Shown: positions 1-3,683 of the stretch, one piece after another
Layout: each line of letters begins with the position of its first letter
How positions within the stretch are numbered: the stretch's first letter is position 1
Assembly (NCBI GenBank): GCA_016303095.1
Contig: JAEDMH010000137.1
Location: 1 to 5,926, forward strand
Direction of reading: 5' to 3'
Length of the DNA stretch: 5,926 nucleotides
From: Lentisphaeria bacterium
GTDB lineage: Bacteria; Verrucomicrobiota; Lentisphaeria; Oligosphaerales; Oligosphaeraceae
Position numbers and translations under genes: made by a program
The notes under the pieces: model-generated
Seen by the model: only the letters and a program-made list of their open reading frames with translations
Told to the model about the DNA's origin: nothing
Databases searched by the model: none

Positions 1-66
1 AAGGCCCGCTGCGCGGGCACACGGAGACCACGGAGGGGGCGGAGCCTGCTGCGCATGCTCCGCCCC
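1..66. repeat. Left repeat block: two TGC-triloop hairpins and a CACGG pair
   Basis: Two GC-rich hairpins flank a short direct repeat. Hairpin 1 is GCCCGC (4-9), loop TGC, GCGGGC (13-18). Hairpin 2 pairs 36-49 with 53-66 around a TGC loop: 14 positions with one mismatch (C46/T56). Between them CACGG occurs at 20-24 and 29-33, a 9-base period. The same elements occur in reverse-complement orientation at 2462-2611, so this is a dispersed intergenic repeat family similar in style to REP sequences. No coding potential is evident. The block may continue upstream of the window. Function is unknown. Confidence 0.8.
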
Positions 67-72
67 GGGGGA

Positions 73-104
73 ATTTCTAGATTTCTAGATTTCTAGATTT
101 CTAG
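73..104. repeat. Short tandem repeat, four copies of ATTTCTAG
   Basis: Four perfect tandem copies of the 8-mer ATTTCTAG, followed by a degenerate CTAG at 110-113. The tract is AT-rich inside very GC-rich sequence and rich in CTAG, a tetramer that is rare in many bacterial genomes. It lies in no gene. Copy number could vary by slippage. Confidence 0.9.
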
Positions 105-121
105 CCCCTCTAGCCTCTAAT

Positions 122-178
122 CCCCCGCTGGCGGGGGGAAGGGGGGCAATCCTCCTGAACCCCGGCAGGGGCGGGAGG
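122..178. repeat. GC-rich hairpin repeat (copy 1) and adjacent hairpin
   Basis: CCCCCGC (122-128), loop TG, GCGGGGG (131-137) forms a 7-bp hairpin followed by AA and a G run. The 25 bases 122-146 recur exactly, in the same orientation, at 2385-2409. A second stem follows: CCTCC (151-155) with GGAGG (174-178), and inside it CCCC (160-163) with GGGG (168-171). These are intergenic repeat units; no protein is encoded here. Confidence 0.8.
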
Positions 179-338
179 CCAGTATTCCCAAAAGAACGGA
201 TTTCGGCACTCTTCTCTCAAAAAAAGAAAAGATACAACAAGAACTTATCTTAGAAAAAGTAAAAAATAAGATTGGAGTTCACTCTATGCAGGCTAGATTA
301 AGAAAAGAGCCACCCCTATCCCTTTGGAGATTGATGGA
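179..338 (+). other. AT-rich gene-free stretch upstream of the ATPase fragment
   Basis: Base composition changes sharply at about 185 from GC-rich repeats to A-rich sequence (A runs around 219-235 and 253-267). No convincing ORF, RNA gene or strong sigma-70 promoter is visible. A weak TTGGAG (272-277) and TAGATT (294-299) pair with a 16-base spacer is the best promoter candidate, and I do not trust it. The composition step probably marks the left edge of the imported island. Confidence 0.5.
326..329 (+). promoter_or_regulatory. Shine-Dalgarno-like GGAG that decides the ATPase start
   Basis: GGAG ends 9 bases before ATG at 339. It favours ATG 339 over the TTG at 324, which would overlap this site. 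None of the three genes on the right side of the window has such a site, which again sets the island apart. Confidence 0.5.
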
Positions 339-677
339 ATGAAGAGAATCCTGTCGCGAATCATGGAGGAGTTTCGGACTTGGGAACTCCCTGCGCTATC
401 GACCAGAGATGCCTATTTCCCTGCAGTCCCGGGGAAAGCTACGGTCATCACGGGGATGAGACGTACGGGAAAGACATCCCTATGCTATCAGAAAATGAAG
501 GAACTACTGGCCGGTGGCCTCCCCCGCGACCGCATCCTTCATCTGAACTTCGATGACGACCGTCTCATGCGCTTCACCACGGAAGATTTCCAGTCTATCC
601 TTGATGTCTATTATAGCAGTGCGGCGTTGTTCAATCCATGTTATTTCTTTCAGAAGATGAGGCATAACGTTAATTGA
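339..677 (+). pseudogene. N-terminal fragment of an AAA_14/DUF4143-type ATPase
   Basis: The reading frame encodes 112 residues from ATG 339. The first roughly 90 resemble the N-terminus of the AAA_14 plus DUF4143 ATP-binding proteins, usually around 400 residues, of unclear biological role. Visible motifs are a Walker A, GMRRTGKTS (about residues 42-50), and the conserved LNFDDDR segment (about 70-76). After LDVYYS the sequence stops looking like the family; the last 20 or so residues (SAALFNPCYFFQKMRHNVN) seem to be foreign or scrambled, and the expected Walker B and the whole C-terminal half are missing. TGA at 675-677 is only four bases before the acyltransferase start. The abrupt loss of similarity around 615-640 suggests a deletion or insertion junction. 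A remote alternative is an intact small P-loop protein, but the family resemblance argues for a remnant. Confidence 0.72.
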
Positions 678-681
678 TTAT

Positions 682-1710
682 ATGACGAGTATTATGAGAG
701 AAGCCTGGATTGATAATACACGTGGACTATGTATGCTGATGGTGCTATGGTTTCATGCCGAAATGTACAGCGGCATGGGGCAAAAGTATAGCATCTTTGT
801 GACACCGTTTTTCATGCAGGTCTTTTTCTTTCTGTCAGGCTATCTTTTCTTGCGCAATGGAAACGACTTTTCTTTTCATGCCTTATTCCACAGAGTTCTC
901 CGTAGTATTTGGTTCCCGTATCTTTGCTTTACATTGGCCATGCTTTTGCCGAAGATGCTTCTACACCACTGGGGAATTCTTCAGGGGATTATCACTATTT
1001 TGACAGGTCGGGCATCCTGGTTTGTCTATGTGCTTGGCTTAATGCAGCTTATCATCGGGGGGGGGTATACCCTGTTCAAAAAGTCAGAATGGTCTTTGTG
1101 GGGGATGGGGCTTTGCGGATTCATCCTTGGCTGGATTGTATTTGTAATTCCTTGCCCAGGGTGGACAGAATGCCTAACAGCCGTATTCCGAATGATGCCC
1201 TTTTTTGTGTTGGGTATCAATTACAGGCGTTGGCATGATGCAAGACAGTCTAATACTTGTATGGATATGACAGTATTCTTCGGCAGCTTGATTTCCTATT
1301 TCATTTGCTGGTATGTTGATCAGTGTCTTCTGTCTTATCCACGGATAGGTACTTTTTATGGATGCAAATCCTATTGGACTTATATGTTGTTGGGTTTTTG
1401 GGGCATTGTAATGCTGATTTCGTGTTTGAAATACTGGCCTAACTGGAGTTTTTTGCGCTATATAGGTCGCAACTCTCTTGTATTCTATTTCCTTAATGGT
1501 CTTGCCTATACAGTGCTTATACGTTTCTTATCGCGTTATTCACTTCCAAAGATGATTCTAGTACCAACTATGCTGATTCTTGCAACCGTCATATTGTCAT
1601 TTATATCTTACTTAATTAGAAGATATCTGCCCTTGTTGATAGGCGACAAGACGGCTTGGGACAAATGTCTAGCTGGCATTGGTCTAGCTTCGGTGAAATC
1701 CATATTATGA
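682..1710 (+). CDS. Acyltransferase family 3 membrane protein
   Basis: A 342-residue, very hydrophobic protein with about ten predicted membrane segments, the usual size for Acyl_transf_3 (PF01757) proteins. These transfer acetyl or other acyl groups onto cell-surface or secreted sugars, acting at the inner membrane. The N-terminus has the family signature: Asp11, Arg14 and the putative catalytic His25 in WIDNTRGLCMLMVLWFHAE, then FFFLSGYLF at 48-56. A second possible start is Met5 (ATG 694); neither has a clear ribosome binding site. The stop codon overlaps the next start as ATGA (1707-1710), so the two genes were probably translationally coupled in their source operon. Codon use is AT-richer than in the genes right of 3066, consistent with transfer. 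It is the only intact gene in the left half, between two broken ones. Nine consecutive G residues (1057-1065) encode Gly-Gly-Gly and make it a candidate for slippage. The acyl substrate cannot be deduced. Confidence 0.88.
   Translation: MTSIMREAWIDNTRGLCMLMVLWFHAEMYSGMGQKYSIFVTPFFMQVFFFLSGYLFLRNGNDFSFHALFHRVLRSIWFPYLCFTLAMLLPKMLLHHWGILQGIITILTGRASWFVYVLGLMQLIIGGGYTLFKKSEWSLWGMGLCGFILGWIVFVIPCPGWTECLTAVFRMMPFFVLGINYRRWHDARQSNTCMDMTVFFGSLISYFICWYVDQCLLSYPRIGTFYGCKSYWTYMLLGFWGIVMLISCLKYWPNWSFLRYIGRNSLVFYFLNGLAYTVLIRFLSRYSLPKMILVPTMLILATVILSFISYLIRRYLPLLIGDKTAWDKCLAGIGLASVKSIL
1057..1065 (+). repeat. Homopolymer G9 inside the acyltransferase gene
   Basis: Nine G residues read as three glycine codons in the intact frame (LIIGGGYTLF). 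Adding one G would move translation into a frame that stops at about 1238; losing one would stop at TAA 1145-1147. Either change truncates the protein to less than about 55% of its length. Homopolymer tracts of this kind mediate on/off switching of surface-modification genes in, for example, Campylobacter. Switching here is inferred. Confidence 0.85.
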
Positions 1711-2021
1711 AGAGAGAGTTCCTCCAATCACTGTTTGCATGTCTTAATGACAGCTATGAATATGCTGTGCTTCGGAATTGAGATGGATTGCCGGATGAGT
1801 GTCTAAGCCAGGACATTGATATCTTGATTCCTAAATCTGAACTAGTTCGTCTGAAGCCAGCGTTGTTGCGAATTGCTTTAGAAACGAAGTGTGGTGTCCT
1901 CTATGAGAATTATGACCATCAATTCTGGTCGGTCGTCTATGCAGATGAAGAAGCCATTGTTTTCCAATTAGATTTTCAGTATCACTGGTGTCCGGTTAAC
2001 ACATTCTTAAGGTTCTTCTAA
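1707..2021 (+). pseudogene. Nucleotidyltransferase-like gene with in-frame TGA and short 3' end
   Basis: Translation from ATG 1707, which overlaps the acyltransferase stop, gives MKREFLQSLFACLND..., reaches LRN, meets TGA at 1779-1781 and resumes in the same frame as DGLPDECLSQDIDILIPKSE. The VLRN-x-GLP segment followed by a DxD (Asp-Ile-Asp) resembles the N-terminus of nucleotidyltransferase-fold proteins found in bacterial glycan loci, where the residue after Asn is usually aromatic. TGG to TGA is a one-base explanation. The frame then stays open to TAA 2019-2021, ending after a DFQYHWCPVNTFLRFF stretch, much shorter than I would expect for the family. So the gene carries a nonsense mutation and probably a truncated or frameshifted 3' end. 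UGA as Trp is unlikely because TGA ends the acyltransferase and the WecA-like gene. Reinitiation at TTG 1788 cannot be excluded. The family assignment is tentative. Confidence 0.62.
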
Positions 2022-2070
2022 CATTATGGAAATAAGCATGTTGATATAACAAAAAAAAGCGCGACGATTT

Positions 2071-2132
2071 GAAAACGTATATTTGTGCTTCCCTAGAGGG
2101 TAGCACAAATATACAAGGACAAGTACGTTTTC
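2071..2132. repeat. Imperfect palindrome overlapping the transposase 5' end
   Basis: The core pairs 2077-2089 with 2102-2114: 13 bp, GTATATTTGTGCT against AGCACAAATATAC. A T/T mismatch and CCCT/AGGG follow, leaving almost no loop. In addition GAAAACGTA (2071-2079) is the exact complement of TACGTTTTC (2124-2132). The left arm therefore equals the inverted right arm minus 12 bases, and those 12 bases lie between two copies of GTA as expected for slippage deletion. Since the right arm is transposase coding sequence, the palindrome looks like an inverted duplication of the element's 5' end. A folded insertion-sequence end is an alternative. Confidence 0.75.
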
Positions 2133-2312
2133 TCGCCGTTGGTTGAGTTTCTGAACATGACAAGGTCCGTCGACTGTCTGAAAAGTATGGTGGTGGCGAA
2201 AATCCAACTTGCCGGAGTCGCCTCTGCTCTCAAGTATCCCGACAGACTCCGCCTAGTCAGATTCCACGACGCAGAGCAGAAACGCGACTTCGCCTTCCTG
2301 ACCAACGCATAT
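2100..2312 (+). mobile_element. IS4-type transposase remnant, internally deleted
   Basis: One open frame reads ...IYKDKYVFSPLVEFLN... and then, from about 2205, AGVASALKYPDRLRLVRFHD and DAEQKRDFAFLTNAY. The first piece resembles the N-terminus of IS4-family transposases with a DUF4372 domain (typically KYVFSQLVEFLP). The second resembles a segment from the middle of the DDE domain of the same family (KYPDRLRLVRY.D...R.FVFLTNN). The roughly 150 or more residues that normally separate them, and everything after LTNAY including the catalytic Glu region, are missing. The frame continues beyond 2312 only through repeat sequence. The remnant cannot be active. It lies between the broken nucleotidyltransferase gene and the right repeat block and may record the event that brought or disrupted the island. 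No target-site duplication is recognisable. Confidence 0.68.
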
Positions 2313-2345
2313 GCGGCGTACGGAAGCCACAGAGGGCGGTTCCTG

Positions 2346-2461
2346 CCCCCCGCACGTCCCGCCCCGGGATTGGGGCTATCCCCTCCCCCGCTGGCGGGGG
2401 GAAGGGGGGGGATTTTCCATCACCTCCCCCAAGGCGGGACGTGCGGGGGGCACGTCCCGCC
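2346..2461. repeat. Nested inverted repeats, three copies of a 12-mer
   Basis: CCCCCCGCACGTCCCGCC (2346-2363) is perfectly complementary to 2433-2450. The 12-mer GCACGTCCCGCC occurs again at 2450-2461, so 2433-2444 can pair either with 2352-2363 (long stem) or with 2450-2461 (12-bp hairpin with a G5 loop). Hairpin repeat copy 2 sits in the large loop. Non-coding, and part of the right repeat block. Confidence 0.85.
2385..2409. repeat. GC-rich hairpin repeat, copy 2
   Basis: CCCCCGC (2385-2391), loop TG, GCGGGGG (2394-2400), then AA and a G run. The 25 bases are identical to 122-146 and in the same orientation. It sits inside the loop of the larger inverted repeat 2346-2450. Confidence 0.85.
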
Positions 2462-2611
2462 TCTCCGTGAACTCCGTGCGCCGCGCAGCGGCGTTTCCGT
2501 GTCTTCCGTGTTTTATTCTCCGTGAACTCCGTGCGCCGCGCAGCGGCGTTTCTGTGCCCTCCGTGTTTAAACTCCGTGCCCTCCGTGTTTAAAAAAACCG
2601 TGCCCCCCGTG
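2462..2611. repeat. Array of CCGTG pairs with two hairpin units
   Basis: CCGTG occurs in pairs with an exact 9-base period: starts 2465/2474, 2497/2506, 2520/2529, 2552/2561 (the first copy is CTGTG), 2574/2583 and 2598/2607. Within it a unit of about 52 bases is tandemly repeated at a 55-base offset (2462 and 2517), each copy holding the hairpin CGCCGC-GCA-GCGGCG. On the other strand that loop reads TGC, matching the hairpins at 4-18 and 36-66. The array tails off into T- and A-rich linkers. It is a dispersed intergenic repeat, function unknown. Confidence 0.85.
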
Positions 2612-2775
2612 TCTCAGAGGGGTTTCTTACACCATTCCTGGGAAAACTTCTGGTAATTTCCTACATTCGTTATATATTGCCCAAATCCCTCCTAATCTTC
2701 GACATCCCCCTTTCCTTCATGCCCTCCCCCTCCCTCCTAAGTCAGTCAACCTCGCCTCTCCATGAGAGCAACATA
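2612..2775 (+). other. Gene-free upstream leader with C-rich, G-poor tract
   Basis: This stretch holds no gene I can support. An AT-rich patch at 2630-2678 contains TATATT (2673-2678), a possible -10 box without a good -35 partner; a promoter for the right-hand operon may lie here, but weakly. From 2676 to 2761 the + strand has 42 C and only 6 G in 86 bases, the composition of Rho-loading (rut) regions. Together with 2776-3065 it makes a long apparent leader for the NusG-like gene. Confidence 0.45.
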
Positions 2776-2847
<72 letters not shown>

Positions 2848-2902
2848 TAGGTGCTTTCTGGCCGGCGTGTTCCGTCGGCTCCCTTTCGATTTTTCTCTCT
2901 TT

Positions 2903-2953
2903 TCCCCCATGGTGACCCATCTTTCGTGGATCGCCATGGGGGATTTTTGTTTT
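2903..2953 (+). terminator. Intrinsic terminator in the leader of the NusG-like operon
   Basis: CCCCCATGG (2904-2912) pairs perfectly with CCATGGGGG (2934-2942). The stem extends outward by T2903-A2943 and inward by a T-G wobble, G-C and A-T; after one mismatch CCA/TGG (2917-2919 with 2927-2929) continues it. It is followed at once by TTTTTGTTTT (2944-2953). This is a classical Rho-independent terminator on the + strand. It lies between the repeat tract and the NusG-like gene, with no complete gene just upstream whose end it would mark, so it may act as an attenuator. Confidence 0.8.
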
Positions 2954-3064
2954 GTCCCCGTTGTCCTTCCTTAACTCCTTACAGGACAACGGGTTATGCG
3001 TTAATATCCCCCAAGGATTTTTCCCTGGGGACTGCGACAGCTTTGTCCTGATTTTGGACAAAAC
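2949..3064 (+). promoter_or_regulatory. Leader stem-loops with competing TTGTCC/GGACAA partners
   Basis: Three stems lie between the terminator and the start codon: CCCGTTGTCC (2957-2966) with GGACAACGGG (2984-2993), perfect 10 bp; 3009-3016 with 3023-3030, one mismatch; and TTTGTCC (3042-3048) with GGACAAA (3056-3062), 7 bp, ending 3 bases before ATG 3066. The terminator tail GTTTTGTCC (2949-2957) is also perfectly complementary to GGACAAAAC (3056-3064). Three TTGTCC and two GGACAA segments can thus pair in alternative ways. This could be an RNA switch controlling termination or start-codon access, perhaps the target of the encoded NusG paralogue. The pairing is seen; the function is inferred. 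Confidence 0.5.
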
Positions 3065-3065
3065 C

Positions 3066-3659
3066 ATGTCCTCGTCCCGTCCTACGGCCTCCCTATCCCT
3101 GCCTCCCTTGGACGCCCGTCTGTTCCAGGTAGGGGAGAGGGAGATTTTGCGTCCCGTCTACACCCTGCCCCTCCACGAATTTCAGCTTGTGGAGGAGTTG
3201 CGTCAGCGGGACATCCCCTGCTACCTTCCCTTGCGGAAGGCCTGGAGCGTGCGGAACCGGACCTACAAGGAGAAGACCTATCGTTACACCCGGGAGTATT
3301 TCCGTCCCCTCTTTCCCTCCTATTTGTTTGTGAAAGTGGAGGAAGAGCAGCGGGGGGAGATTTTCCGTTGCAAGAACGCCCTGCGCATTTTGCCGGTGAC
3401 CAGCAACGAGACCCTTTTGGAGGAATTGAAGCTGGTGCGGCAATTGGAGGAGATTGCCCAGACCCAGGAGCTGGAGTTCAACACCACCCTGCGGGAGGGG
3501 GATCGTTTCCTCATGGAATCCGGACCTTGGCAGGGGGTCTACGGCTGGCTCCGCCGCAAGGAGCGACGTTATCTCTGGCTGGTGGAGATCCAGTGCCTGA
3601 ACGGCACCATCCAGGCCACCATCGACCCCTCTCAATACACCATGACCCGGGTGGAGTAA
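3066..3659 (+). CDS. Specialised NusG-family antitermination protein
   Basis: A 197-residue NusG paralogue. The NGN domain spans about residues 29-112, with the family hallmark PLFPSYLFVK (81-90) and the YLPL segment (53-56). A linker rich in charged residues (113-140) leads to a KOW domain starting at GDRFLMESGPWQG (145-157). The usual start-of-domain Trp-Tyr is replaced by VYTLPLHEF. Members of this group (RfaH, Bacteroides UpxY, LoaP) bind RNA polymerase in the cytoplasm and suppress termination in one long operon, often the glycan operon they head. The gene order here fits that: a sugar-phosphate transferase follows 24 bases later. I chose ATG 3066 because the frame upstream (TTG 2952) only adds leader-encoded residues of no family resemblance. 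There is no Shine-Dalgarno sequence. Third positions are GC-rich, as in the next genes. The leader with a terminator and stem-loops suggests autoregulation. It is not likely to be the housekeeping NusG, because of the divergent NGN and the polysaccharide context. Confidence 0.88.
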   Translation: MSSSRPTASLSLPPLDARLFQVGEREILRPVYTLPLHEFQLVEELRQRDIPCYLPLRKAWSVRNRTYKEKTYRYTREYFRPLFPSYLFVKVEEEQRGEIFRCKNALRILPVTSNETLLEELKLVRQLEEIAQTQELEFNTTLREGDRFLMESGPWQGVYGWLRRKERRYLWLVEIQCLNGTIQATIDPSQYTMTRVE

Positions 3660-3683
3660 TCCCCCGCCCCCCCCCACGTCACC
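3660..3683 (+). repeat. Intergenic spacer with C9 tract before the WecA-like gene
   Basis: Twenty-four bases, almost all C, separate the NusG-like stop from GTG 3684, with nine consecutive C at 3667-3675. No Shine-Dalgarno sequence is present. The two genes are in the same frame, so the TAA at 3657 alone separates them. A 5-bp palindrome, GTCAC-C-GTGAC (3678-3688), covers the start codon. Confidence 0.6.

Noticed and set aside
272..299. Possible promoter TTGGAG, 16-base spacer, TAGATT
   Set aside because: Both boxes are poor matches in A-rich sequence where such pairs occur by chance; the gene downstream is a fragment.
1779..1781. UGA read as tryptophan or selenocysteine
   Set aside because: TGA is the natural stop of the acyltransferase and WecA-like genes, no stem-loop typical of SECIS is obvious just after it, and the gene is also short at its 3' end.
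2313..2592. Continuation of the transposase frame and an overlapping ORF through the repeat block
   Set aside because: The Pro/Arg/Gly-rich translation comes from hairpin and CCGTG repeats, repeats itself with the DNA and has no family resemblance.
2462..2611. CRISPR array
   Set aside because: The repeats are short, with irregular short linkers that are themselves repeated; there are no unique spacers of constant length and no cas genes.
2952..3065. Upstream TTG start for the NusG-like gene (38 extra residues)
   Set aside because: The extra residues are encoded by leader stem-loops and lie outside the NGN domain; ATG 3066 gives a normal family length.
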